Under the pieces are notes generated by a model. The model was not told the DNA's origin and searched no databases. It saw only the letters and a list, made by a program, of their open reading frames with translations. 64,000 bases of DNA from Leishmania martiniquensis (taxonomy: Eukaryota; Euglenozoa; Kinetoplastea; Trypanosomatida; Trypanosomatidae): NCBI RefSeq assembly GCF_017916325.1, contig NC_090167.1, positions 166,501 through 230,500 on the forward strand, written 5' to 3'. Positions 20,869 to 29,896 of the stretch are shown piece by piece (within the stretch, counting starts at the first letter, position 1; each line of letters starts with the position of its first letter). The position numbers and the translations under genes are program-made.

Positions 20869-21174
20869 CTACTTCGCATTGAGAATGGCGCACTCACCTT
20901 CTTCAGGACTAAAATCGTAGTAAATGCAGTGAGCTGCAGAAGACTCCATACCTTTCTCCCCGCCTCCGAAGATGCTGGAAAGCGGCTGCAAAGGGTCACG
21001 AAGAATGGTTGTGGGCTCAACTTTCGTTTTCCATAGCCGAATCTTGGAAATGGTTGACCCATGCCGCCGTTTGATTCGATCAACAACAGCGTACAATTGA
21101 TCATTCATGTCGTACTCATCTGTTCCATCGAACACTGGCAAGCATACCATTCTTGTCGTTATTGTAATCCTCAT
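20869..21174 (-). CDS. Small conserved-looking hypothetical protein
   Basis: A 101-residue protein starting MRITITTRMVCLPVFDGTDE, with mixed beta/alpha composition: a short strand-rich N-terminus, a helix (LYAVVDRIKRRHG), then strands (ISKIRLWKT) and IYYDFSPEEGECAIL near the end. This pattern could be a small alpha/beta fold, but I do not recognise a family. The frame continues two residues beyond a TTG and then hits TAG at 21187-21189. Another open frame of 74 codons lies directly upstream in the same phase. It sits between two genes on the same strand with ordinary spacing. I think it is real because the composition is protein-like, unlike the low-complexity frames elsewhere, but the evidence is moderate. 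Confidence 0.5.
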   Translation of the reverse strand: MRITITTRMVCLPVFDGTDEYDMNDQLYAVVDRIKRRHGSTISKIRLWKTKVEPTTILRDPLQPLSSIFGGGEKGMESSAAHCIYYDFSPEEGECAILNAK

Positions 21175-21186
21175 GGGTGTGTGCAA

Positions 21187-21411
21187 CTAGCCAGTTGAAA
21201 TTCTAGAGACGATGTATAAACCGCTCCTTCGTCTTAGGGCTTCTAAACCTTGATCTTGCAAATATGTGCAAATATCACTCAGGTTACCAAATGGCGGTGA
21301 AGATGAAGAATTGCTAGTCGACGTTTGGAAAACCGAGTTACAGAGCAGTATTGTTGTTCCGCAGGATGGCTTATCGTTCAAGGACTGGAGAACTGGGATG
21401 TGCATCATCAC
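21187..21411 (-). CDS. Short frame directly upstream of and in phase with the 101-residue gene (doubtful)
   Basis: A 74-codon frame starting MMMHIPVLQSLNDKPSCG and ending at a TAG that is followed, in the same reading phase, by the 101-residue gene. It contains a Ser-rich run and then FGNLSDICTYLQDQGLEALR, which looks helical. It may be an upstream frame in the same transcript, the broken N-terminus of a longer ancestral gene, or chance. Nothing in it is recognised. Confidence 0.25.
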   Translation of the reverse strand: MMMHIPVLQSLNDKPSCGTTILLCNSVFQTSTSNSSSSPPFGNLSDICTYLQDQGLEALRRRSGLYIVSRISTG

Positions 21412-21644
21412 CAGATCTCATAATTTACCGCCTGAGATAGGAGGCTCCTACACTCAGAAAAAAAACATAGAAGTGGTGGGAACGTAATATGTCTGTTTAT
21501 TTTCGGTTTTCGAGGCTCAATGTTTCGCAATCGTCAAAAACAGAGGGAATAAGAAATCTCCAAGAAGCGTTATCACTAGTTTTCCCGATTCGAAAACGCA
21601 GCAGAGAAAAAAGAGAGCAGCAGCCCGTCAATCGAACAGCACAG

Positions 21645-22787
21645 TCACATATTTTCAAGGCGAGAAAGTCTCTCTTCAATACCCTCGAACCGCTTCATAA
21701 TACGTGATTCTACATCTTCGACAAGTTTTGTAAACTGTGCAAGAACAGCGGAGACGTCGCTTTGCTGCGGCTGGATAGGCTGCCGACCGCTACTGCCGCC
21801 GGAATCAACTGAGTTCATACTGGAAAGTCTCGTCGGAAACATGTCGAAAGAAGAGTGCAGTTCACGCTCTGACACATTAGATCGGTTCAAAGGCACGGGC
21901 TCCGGCACAACCACCGGATCCCATACGGTGCGCAGCAGAATCAAATAATTGAGCTCGCCACGGTAGACAGACAGCCTCCATCGCTCATGATTTCCCCTCT
22001 TCTGGCATTCCTCTGTGCAGTAGAGCGTCGTGCGATGAAACTTTTTGCGGTCGTAAACAAGAGCTTTACCGCTGCCAAGCGTCCCGACCCAGGTGTGCCC
22101 AAGAAAAGTGGTATCAGCAAGCGCAATCCCTTCCTCTTGCGTAATGTACACCATCCCATTCCAACACTCGGTTGGATGCTGTGCAAAGATGCCCATGTAG
22201 CACTTCTGCAGTTCAACGTTTGGCGTTTCTAAATTCTGTAGAAGGGCGAGCAAATCGCGGTCCCCAATAAGAGAGGAGCTTCCTGCCCAGTAAGGTGTTT
22301 CGCAGTCGGTGTTTCCCTCTTGAGGCTTCACCCTTTTGGGAAAATGGGATCGCTTTCCAGAGTAATGCATCACAGAGTCACCCTCGCTGAAGAACTCCGA
22401 ATTGGTGGTCCATACAGAGCACTCCTCCTCCGGCTCTGGACCATATTTTCCTACGAGGATCGCAAAAAGCTGCTCCTCCTCCCCACGACATCCGCACAAA
22501 AGCTTTTCGACATTGCATAGTTTTTGAGGATTGTACTTTTTGTAAAACCTATAGAGGCGCCTGTAGTAGTCTCTTCGCATGCCTACGTTAGCCGCGTCCC
22601 CACCATCCTGTGCAGCATACCCTGAGTTGCTTTCACGCGACCCCCAGCTTGGATCACTAAGGTATGAGCGGCGCTGCGACGCTGCACTGTGTTCTCCATG
22701 AAGCGTTGACACCGGGTGAAAAGGGGCCGCTCGTAAATCTTGCGCCGAACACTGCCCGTTCGATTCGGCAGAATCCAAAGTACTCAT
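21645..22787 (-). CDS. Kinetoplastid-specific protein with KYNP/KYGPEP-type domain and C-terminal coiled coil
   Basis: A 380-residue protein. Residues 74-118 contain YYRRLYRFYKKYNPQKL followed by VEKLL, EEEQLFAILVGKYGPEP. This short helical module recurs in many trypanosomatid proteins of unknown function (from memory). The middle, about residues 190-290, has aromatic and Cys-rich segments with ECWNGMVYITQEEG and CTEECQKRG. The C-terminus is a predicted coiled coil (VLAQFTKLVEDVESRIMKRF onward). No enzymatic motif or membrane segment is seen. It is the promoter-proximal gene of the minus-strand unit, immediately left of the strand-switch region. The start ATG is the first in the frame. The protein is surely real; function is unknown. 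Confidence 0.75.
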   Translation of the reverse strand: MSTLDSAESNGQCSAQDLRAAPFHPVSTLHGEHSAASQRRSYLSDPSWGSRESNSGYAAQDGGDAANVGMRRDYYRRLYRFYKKYNPQKLCNVEKLLCGCRGEEEQLFAILVGKYGPEPEEECSVWTTNSEFFSEGDSVMHYSGKRSHFPKRVKPQEGNTDCETPYWAGSSSLIGDRDLLALLQNLETPNVELQKCYMGIFAQHPTECWNGMVYITQEEGIALADTTFLGHTWVGTLGSGKALVYDRKKFHRTTLYCTEECQKRGNHERWRLSVYRGELNYLILLRTVWDPVVVPEPVPLNRSNVSERELHSSFDMFPTRLSSMNSVDSGGSSGRQPIQPQQSDVSAVLAQFTKLVEDVESRIMKRFEGIEERLSRLENM

Positions 22788-24665
22788 ATTCTGGAACGAG
22801 CTAGCTAGAGAACAGCCAAAGAAAATTCATGTAGAAAACAGAATAATTGTACGAAAAAGCAAACGGGGTCATCCTGAGCGAAGCGTCGGATCGGAAGAAC
22901 ACACAGAATTTTGATGACTTCCTTCAGATGAGGAGTGCATCACATTAGAATTTCGTGTTTTTCCATGGGGGCCTTGCTGAGGCTATGCTCGAGTGCTGTT
23001 GCGACATAAGCAGGGCACTCCGTTACCACAGCTAATTTATGGCAAACTCTCCATAATCTTCGCAGACCAACCGATAGGCAAAGCAGCACAAGCATAAAAT
23101 TTGAATCGAAGTGAACAAATCGGAATACCTCCTACCCACGTCCTCATATCGCTTCTGAAAAGACGCGAACCGCTCCAAGAGATAAAATTCTCGCCAAATG
23201 GGAATTTCACTCTCTAGATCTATCCCCTGCTGTTAACACCATCTAGCGATAACAGCTGCGCTCTCCACTTCCAAAAAGCCACTCACTCCGTTTCGCATTG
23301 CAAAAGGGCTTTCCGTTTCCATCTAAGAAAACTCAATTAAAAAGTTGCAATTTTTTCCTCAGAAAGTCTTCTGCCGCTCAGTAGTAGACAAGCACACACA
23401 CACACAAACGAGCCAGCCTTCGCTCCACCCGGCACGGCACTCGGTCATCCCACCTCGCGCGCAGCAGCGCCAGGCACGCGTCGCAGCAGCGCGCCGACAC
23501 CCAGTCGCCTGAGCACGGCCCCTGCCCTGCACACCGCCTACGCGCCCCCGCGCCCCAGGCCGCCCGCCCGCACAGGCGCCCCCATGATGCCGGCAGCCGC
23601 CTGGTGCCGTATCCCCGGGGCGTCGGTCAGGCCCGAAGCGCCAGTGGCCGTGCCGGCGCCCAGCGAGACACGCCCCGGTCACCCCGACCCTTCGCCCACC
23701 ACATAAACGGTGCAACCGGCTGCGCCATGGCAAGCCGCCTCAGCGCGACCCCGGCGCGCCACCTGGCCGCCGACACACGTAGGCAATACATCGCTCTGCC
23801 CGCCCCCCTCCGCTGCGCCGCCGCCACTTCGCCCTGCAGCCACGAGGGGCGCATAGGTCCTTGGCGGGGTGTAGAGAGGTCCCCGTGACCGTTACAGAGG
23901 CAGGAATGTTTCTAAGACCTTGCATCGTGGAGCTACAAGTGTGAAGGATGGATGATATGTAGCAAGCAAGTCCGATATCTGTGTAGGAGAGATGTTCTTT
24001 ACCGAGTGCTTGACATGATTTCTTGTTGGAAAGGAGGCTGCTTTCAAAAATTACCAGTGCTACCTCGTGAGTATGTGCTTCGGGCACCGTACGTATCGGA
24101 TAGATTTTTTCAGCTTTGTGTTGATTTCGGGGTTGGTTTTGGGGAGGAACTTTAAATCTGCTTATATGCAACCGTGCTCCTCAGGTCGACAAAGAATATG
24201 AAAAGAGAGGGACTGTCCTCTTTTAGCTACGCGAGCGGTCCTTTTTGTACTTTTTCTTGGTGAGAACAGCACACCTGGGAATGCTTGGCGAAGAGTAGAG
24301 GATGATTCTCTGAACAGAACTATAAAGAAACACGCTTATATCTCTGGACTTTTGTCTTGGAGCCGTACTAGTCAGCGCTGGTGGTAGCCGAGTGCGTGTG
24401 TACGTCATAGAGACGAAACAGTATTGGAAGCAGCCGCCGTTTTGTTAATATATGCATGATTTCAATCAAACAGTGCCTCTGCTCTTCCATGTCATGGTTT
24501 GTGGATGCCTCGTGCTTCATGATTGGCTCTGGGGATAGTATCTGAGCACGTAGACTCTATATCTACGCTCCGTGGGTAGCCATTTTTACCCTCACGTAGC
24601 AAAAGGGCAAAACTACGAACAAATCAGTGATTTATCTGCCTATCCTTAGCAAACGTTTTCACGAT
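22788..24665. promoter_or_regulatory. Divergent strand-switch region, probable start of both polycistronic units
   Basis: Left of this gap all genes run leftward, and right of it all run rightward. In Leishmania such divergent regions are where RNA polymerase II initiates in both directions, without TATA-type promoters and with acetylated histone marks; that is established knowledge of the genus. The DNA is AT-richer than the neighbourhood, apart from a 489-bp GC-rich repeat (copy A2) set in the middle. No credible gene or tRNA was found. Initiation itself cannot be read from sequence. Confidence 0.7.
23391..23879 (-). repeat. Family A dispersed repeat, truncated copy A2 in the strand-switch region
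   Basis: About 489 bp matching the middle of copies A1 and A3, with a few substitutions (for example GCGTCGCAGC in place of GCGTCACAGC). In minus-strand sense it lacks the first 80-100 bases of the full copies and stops in the (GT)n run, so the terminal CACGCAAAAGCAA is missing. Both ends join unrelated AT-rich DNA abruptly. Confidence 0.85.
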
Positions 24666-25277
24666 ATGGCGGATAAATACCAGCAGCTGATGAAACTCAT
24701 CGTCATCGGGGACAGTGGAGTAGGCAAGTCGTGCCTGCTGCACCGTTTCGTTGAGGACACCTTCTCTGAAGAGCAAACACAGACCATCGGTATCGAGTAT
24801 GGTGCCAAGATAATCGATTTGGGAGGTGCGAAGGTGAAGCTGCAGATCTGGGATACAGCTGGCCAAGAGAGGTACAAGTCGGTCACGAGAAGCTATTACC
24901 GTGGGGCAACAGGATGCATTATCGTCTACGACGTAACGAATAGAAGCTCGTACGAGAGTGTTCCACAATGGTTAAGCGACGTACGCCAACTAGCAGGAAG
25001 CGATGTCGTCGTAATGCTAATCGGAAACAAAATCGACCTGGCCAAGGGTAATAACTGTCGCCTAGTCCAGCACAACGAAGTGTCCTTGTATGCGCAGCAA
25101 AATGGTCTGCTTCATTTTGAAACATCCGCAGCTACAGGCGAGTTCGTTGCCGAAGCATTTCTGAAAGTCGCCAAAACTGCAGTCTCATCATCCATCGCTA
25201 CTGAATCTGAGGGTAATGCCCAACTGACCGAGGGCAACGAGTCGAAAAACTCATACATTTCGGCTTGCTCTTGCTAA
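24666..25277 (+). CDS. RAB4: Rab4-like small GTPase
   Basis: A 203-residue Rab GTPase. All G motifs are present: P-loop GDSGVGKS at 15-22, switch I ending at Thr40 in TQTIGIEYG, WDTAGQERY at 62-70, NKIDLA at 121-126 and ETSA in HFETSAATG. Rab-family segments such as YKSVTRSYYRGATGCIIVYD are clear. The C-terminus ends CSC, suitable for double geranylgeranylation. The sequence is closest in my memory to trypanosome Rab4, a regulator of recycling from early endosomes; Rab2 and Rab14 are neighbours in the tree, so the subtype is somewhat less certain than the family. The ATG at 24666 (MADKYQQLMK) gives the standard Rab N-terminus; a 13-codon extension was rejected. It is the first gene of the plus-strand unit. 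Confidence 0.9.
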   Translation: MADKYQQLMKLIVIGDSGVGKSCLLHRFVEDTFSEEQTQTIGIEYGAKIIDLGGAKVKLQIWDTAGQERYKSVTRSYYRGATGCIIVYDVTNRSSYESVPQWLSDVRQLAGSDVVVMLIGNKIDLAKGNNCRLVQHNEVSLYAQQNGLLHFETSAATGEFVAEAFLKVAKTAVSSSIATESEGNAQLTEGNESKNSYISACSC

Positions 25278-25875
25278 CTCTACTGCTCTATGTTGTACTC
25301 TGTGCTTGCTTGACCCCTGCTGTAGCGAGAGCTTTGCTTGTGTTGCTTTTCGCGCTCGTTAGATTTACCATGAGCGCTTAGGTTATACGCTCGACAGTGT
25401 ATTGTTGGCCTTTGCTTCATTATTTGTCTTATCAGGATACGTATTTTCATTGTTTTTCTATCACACTTCACCGTAGGAAGGAGAAAAGAGCTAGCCAATC
25501 TTGTAAAAAGGCCCATGGTGCAGCAGAGCTGCTCTCGCCCACAGCAACAGCGAAAAACAGGGTCTGTTTCTTCCGACTCTTATATACGTAGCTAACGCGA
25601 TCTTGGGTGCTAGCCACCCTTAGACCCTGCGCGCACTAAAACGCTCTACCATCTGTATGGCATAGTGTGCATTTATTAACGAGAGCTACACTTTGAAAAC
25701 TTCATGTACTTCATTTACTGGCTCTGTATCTGTCGCTATCTACAGTCTCAACTCTGTACTCGCTTACCCTTTTCTCAACTTTCTTTTTATAAAAACAAAC
25801 AAACAAACTAAACTTCTATGCGCGAGCTATATTTCTCATAGAATTACTGCTGTCATTTGCTGCTGACGTGTCCTG
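25278..25875. other. Intergenic, no gene seen
   Basis: AT-rich spacer. A pyrimidine-rich stretch at about 25765-25790, followed by an AAAC-repeat tract at 25793-25809, precedes the next gene and may serve trans-splicing. Confidence 0.5.
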
Positions 25876-26658
25876 ATGCCGGTCAATGCTGCGAAGTCGA
25901 AAAGGCAGATGCTCCGTGACGGCAGAAAACTCAGTGTGGAGAAACTTGTGGAGCTTGTTTTCATCAAAAGCCCGCGCACATTGAGCTTTTCTCACCGCTC
26001 TCTAGGAAGCCTGCGGCACCCGTATTCGAGGCTTATTTTCGAGGCCACTGCCACTCTCACCTCGACTCGAAGTAAAATCACGTACCTACTAGAGGCATTT
26101 TTGGATGCTAAAGCTGAAAAACAAACCTGGATACGTGTCGAGCGCATATTCGATTCGATGCTTGGTGACGCGTTGATGGAGAAGATGAAGCTTGACCTTT
26201 TGCTCTCTTCTGAGTTATTGCAGCGCTTTGAGGTGCTGTGGAGTCGCCTCGGTGGTGTCGCTAGTGGAGTTATTTCTGAGGATACATACAAACAATTTCA
26301 ACAGCTGCTGTATTTCACTCTCTTTGGAATCGAGGATATGGCACTGCTACCGGCGACAATGCAATTTATCCTGGAGGACTATCAGTGTGACTCGCGGGGC
26401 AAAGGCGTGATTGATTTTGGTGGCTTTGCCAATTCGGTGCTAGAACTGGCCGACAACTGGACACAAAGTCGTACAGTGGCGGATTTCGTCGCTTTCACTG
26501 ACAGAATTATCGAGTGCTACCCGGACAGCTCATCGCAGCCCTCTAAGGCGCATGCGCCAGAGGAGTTCACTCTAAGCAAGGATGCTTTTTTCCGGGGTGG
26601 GGTGGTAGTTCCTAAGGTGGAGGGCGGGCAAGCTGTTTACAGCCGAACAACAATTTGA
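25876..26658 (+). CDS. EF-hand-like hypothetical protein
   Basis: A 260-residue mainly helical protein. The segment around residues 165-190 (FILEDYQCDSRGKGVIDFGG) has the layout of an EF-hand: a helix, a loop with Asp-x-Ser-x-Gly-x-Ile-Asp-Phe spacing, then a second helix. The loop is imperfect: several calcium ligands are not the usual Asp or Glu. Upstream helices at about 80-160 could hold a second degenerate hand. The N-terminus is basic (MPVNAAKSKRQMLRDGRK). No signal peptide or membrane segment is seen. The general architecture resembles calcium-binding axonemal or regulatory proteins, but I do not recognise an orthologue. It sits between RAB4 and the flippase subunit in the same unit. 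Confidence 0.6.
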   Translation: MPVNAAKSKRQMLRDGRKLSVEKLVELVFIKSPRTLSFSHRSLGSLRHPYSRLIFEATATLTSTRSKITYLLEAFLDAKAEKQTWIRVERIFDSMLGDALMEKMKLDLLLSSELLQRFEVLWSRLGGVASGVISEDTYKQFQQLLYFTLFGIEDMALLPATMQFILEDYQCDSRGKGVIDFGGFANSVLELADNWTQSRTVADFVAFTDRIIECYPDSSSQPSKAHAPEEFTLSKDAFFRGGVVVPKVEGGQAVYSRTTI

Positions 26659-27267
26659 CCCTCATTTTTTTTCCAATTGCACCTCAGGTATGTACACTAT
26701 CAGTAGCGTAAGAATCTCTATCTTTTGATTATTATTCGTTCTCGCAGGCAGTATTCTTCGACCTTTTCTGCTCTCAAGATGTTTGTCTCATTTCAGTTAT
26801 GTGAGTCTTTGCTGGAATTGCCCTTAAAAAATAGGAAAACGAAATAAAACAACGCACACTGAGCAATGACACTCTCGTTGGGTCTGCTCACTTGTGCGCT
26901 AAAATACCTCTCAGTCCCTGTCGAGGTCGAAAAAATCGACAACCCTGGTCCGCTTTTGCAATAGGAGAGCCACTCTTCTTGGATACCTCCAGTCTCCGTT
27001 TGAAAAAAAAAACGAGGATTCTCCACTCAAAAAAAAAAGAATGGAAGCGCAAGAGTGTACAAGGAAATGCACAATACCCTTTCCCTTTCTTGACTCTGGG
27101 GCTTCTCTTTCTCTCACGTATTTAGTGCGTTACTCTGTATGTTGCTTTTTTTTCACTGATAGCTTTGGAGACCTTTATTATATCCTTTTGTGAAGAGCGC
27201 CCTTTTTGCCGGCTTATCTGAACCTTGCTTTTTTTCTTCGCTGTTACTGCTGCTTGATCGCCGAATC
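26659..27267. other. Intergenic, no gene seen
   Basis: Spacer with T runs (26666-26674 and 27147-27155) and two A runs (27003-27012, 27029-27038). The T-rich stretch 27205-27245 before the next ATG is a candidate polypyrimidine tract. Confidence 0.5.
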
Positions 27268-28359
27268 ATGCCGCGTCCATCCTCAAAGCCACACTTGAGA
27301 AACCGTCTAGAGCAGCAGCAGCTGCCACACCTCTATGCCCGGCATTCGCCACTACCAGTTGCTGTTGTCTTTTTCATTCTGGCAGTCGCAGCTATTCCGA
27401 TTGGTGTTGTCGTTATTGTAAGCGGTGGCCAAACGACTAGGCTTAGCTATCGCTATGATCATATCAACAGCTATAAGTTTGAAATGGGGGCGGCTGGGCA
27501 GCATGCCGTTGATTTCCCGTTCAATGGCAGTGTCTTTTCTGCGGGTGTGAAAACACGACTTCGGTTCTCACTACCTTACAGTCTGGCACCTCCCGTCTTC
27601 ATTCAGTACCGCCTTCATCCGCTCTTTCTAAATTTTCGGCAATTTAGTATCTCCTTGGACTTTGCGCAGCTTGCTGGTGGCACGGCTGATCTCTTGCAGG
27701 AGTGCAGACCATTTCGCTTTCCTGGTGAAGTGACTGGCAATACCGTCGCTGGTTACTACAACCCATGTGGTGCGTACCCGTGGTCCCTATTCAACGACAG
27801 CATCAGTCTCTACAGGGCGGACGGCACACTAATCTGCGACGGTGGTGCCTTCACGACTACCGGAGCTAGTCTGGTGGCAGGTAATCAGTGCATGAAAACC
27901 GGCATCGCCCTTCCGAAGGACGTCAACAGGAGATTTAAGGACCCGATGCCGATACCCGGACGCGGTCCGATGTGGAGTGCAGGCGGTGACCCGACATCTC
28001 CCGATCCATATCTTCGAGAAGGCTACTACTTTGGCGAGCCTGGCCACAAGATACCGTCCAGCCGTGACGAAGATCTGATGGTGTGGCTTGATGCATCCTT
28101 CACATCTGACGTGACGAAAGACTACCGCATTGTCACAGTCAGTTTGCCGGCTGGTGAGTACTACTTTGATATCACGGAACGATATCCGACTGCAGCGTAC
28201 ACGACCGAGAAGTTTGTGCAGCTCTCGACACGAACGTGGATTGGCGAGAGAAACCATCTTCTCGGCGCTATACTGATAGTAATGGGTAGCTCGGCCTTCT
28301 TGATGGCGGTGGCACTCTTGACGTTGCAGTACTTCATTACACCAATGTATATGAAATAG
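27268..28359 (+). CDS. ROS3: CDC50/LEM3 family flippase subunit, probably Ros3
   Basis: A 363-residue protein with the CDC50 layout. A short cytosolic N-terminus is followed by a membrane helix at about 29-52 and a large extracytosolic domain, then a second helix at about 330-356 and a short tail. Family motifs are visible: YRLHPLFLNFRQF (the YxLxNFYQNHRRY position), NPCGAYPWSLFNDSI, and a late TERYPTAAYTTEK segment. Paired cysteines occur in the ectodomain. CDC50 proteins are obligatory partners of P4-ATPase phospholipid flippases. In Leishmania, Ros3 partners the miltefosine transporter, and loss of either gives resistance (established). Trypanosomatids have more than one CDC50 gene, so the Ros3 name rests on similarity and remembered chromosome position. 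The ATG at 27268 is preferred over one 26 codons upstream because it leaves a single N-terminal hydrophobic helix. Confidence 0.85.
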   Translation: MPRPSSKPHLRNRLEQQQLPHLYARHSPLPVAVVFFILAVAAIPIGVVVIVSGGQTTRLSYRYDHINSYKFEMGAAGQHAVDFPFNGSVFSAGVKTRLRFSLPYSLAPPVFIQYRLHPLFLNFRQFSISLDFAQLAGGTADLLQECRPFRFPGEVTGNTVAGYYNPCGAYPWSLFNDSISLYRADGTLICDGGAFTTTGASLVAGNQCMKTGIALPKDVNRRFKDPMPIPGRGPMWSAGGDPTSPDPYLREGYYFGEPGHKIPSSRDEDLMVWLDASFTSDVTKDYRIVTVSLPAGEYYFDITERYPTAAYTTEKFVQLSTRTWIGERNHLLGAILIVMGSSAFLMAVALLTLQYFITPMYMK

Positions 28360-29443
28360 CGCCTGCTATGGCGCCACCATAGAAGGGTTCATGTTCAGTC
28401 ATTCTGCGTACTGGGCGTTGAAGGCGATGACTTCCTCGCGAAGTTGAATTCAATCGTCAACTATCCTCTTCAGCTGCGTTAGTGCGATGCGCAGCGTAGG
28501 GGCATCATGAATAGAAGTGCATCCACTCAACTCCCTTACCATGGCGTCTCTATAGGAGTTGCTCCCCTCACTTCTCCTCTTTAGCTAGCGTGAATGCGAT
28601 GCAGGTTGTTGCGTACTTGACTAACGCTCAAGCGTACTGGGGAGCCGAAAATTGGGCAAGTGTGCCAGCTTTTTCTTATTGTGAAGTCTGATTGAGAATT
28701 TTTCGCACTGCTTTTTCGCTCGCATCACTAGTCACGTTTTTTTTTCACATCTTTCAGCGCCTCAAGCGGCGGCTTTTTTTCGCGCAAACTGATATTGCTT
28801 TCTCTCGAATTCTTGCGAAGCGGTTCCCCACGAGGGTAGCTCCATGATTGCTATGATGTTTCTCGTAGTGCCTTAAACTTTCAGCTTTGATTGTGCTAAC
28901 TTCTTTGTGCTTTACTTGCCCAGCGGAGCTTTTTGTTTCCGGTGAACTTGGACCTTTTGACTTTTTTCTTTGCTTCCTGAAGGGGCGCGATACAGGGCTG
29001 TGCCAGCGGAGACATCATCGACTTCACCACCGCCGCTCGGCTCAGAGGTGTACCTGTAAACGTGATCAGACCTCACAGAAACAACTGCACCGCTGGCTAT
29101 CATTCCCCTGGACATAGGGGCAATGGTATTGAGCCTTCTAGTGGTGCTCGCTCCCCCGAAAATAATCATGGAAAGCTGAGTACGCATGCAAAAGTACGTG
29201 AAGAGGCCGTCATCGTTTGTGAAGCTTGGATGTCTCCACTGCCAGAGAGCTTGCGGATCTGGATGCCCTTTTTATATGCCAGTAGTTACTTTTCCTCGCT
29301 TCTCATTCTTGTACTTCTGCCCCATGATGTTGTCCGTGCAGCACAAGAAAAAAGACCACACTCTGCTTCCTCAAAAAAGAGTAAAAAGACCAAACCACAT
29401 CACTCGTCCTTTTATCTGCCCTTTTTCGTGATACACTCTCACC
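28360..29443. other. Intergenic, 3' flank of the flippase subunit gene
   Basis: No gene recognised. T runs occur at 28738-28746 and 28772-28780. The stretch before profilin (29401-29440) is pyrimidine-rich and ends just before the ATG. Confidence 0.5.
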
Positions 29444-29896
29444 ATGTCGTGGCAGGCGTACATTGATGATAGCCTTATCGGCAGTGGCTACATGCACAGC
29501 GCTGCTATAATCGGAATCAGTGATGGAAGCTACTGGGCGTATGGAGGTAACTACATTCCTCAGCCAGAGGAGGTGACACATATCCAGAGGTGCCTCTCCG
29601 ACTTCTCGCTGGTACAGTCCTCTGGTGTCAATATTTACGGTGTCAAGTTCTTTGGCCTCCAGTGCGGCACCGACGGCGAATCCAAGTACATCTTCTTCAA
29701 GAAGGGTGCTGCCGGCGGCTGTATTTACACTACGAAGAAGTCATTTATTGTTGCCGTTTATGGCAACCCCGGTGACACCTCCTCGCTCCAGCAGGATCTT
29801 GAGAAGAACACGGTCCGCGCGGCCACCGTGAACCCTGCGGACTGCAACACAACCGTGAAGCGCATTGCGGAATACCTCATCAAGCTCGGCTACTGA
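29444..29896 (+). CDS. PFN: Profilin
   Basis: A 150-residue protein of typical profilin size. It starts MSWQAYIDDSLIGSGYMHSA, where the Trp-Gln-x-Tyr-Ile-Asp N-terminus is the profilin poly-proline-binding helix. The C-terminal half has the conserved GGCIYTTKKSFIVAVYGNPG and a final amphipathic helix (TVKRIAEYLIKLGY). Profilin binds monomeric actin and poly-proline stretches and promotes filament turnover. Leishmania has one profilin, which fits this single copy. Start choice is clear: the ATG yields the exact family N-terminus. It lies after the flippase subunit gene in the plus-strand unit. Codon use is more GC-rich than in the genes just upstream, fitting high expression. Confidence 0.97.
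   Translation: MSWQAYIDDSLIGSGYMHSAAIIGISDGSYWAYGGNYIPQPEEVTHIQRCLSDFSLVQSSGVNIYGVKFFGLQCGTDGESKYIFFKKGAAGGCIYTTKKSFIVAVYGNPGDTSSLQQDLEKNTVRAATVNPADCNTTVKRIAEYLIKLGY

Noticed and set aside
22788..24665. Search for tRNA, snRNA or 5S genes in the strand-switch region
   Set aside because: Such genes often lie at strand switches in trypanosomatids, but no B-box-like GGTTCGANNCC with a plausible cloverleaf was found on either strand.
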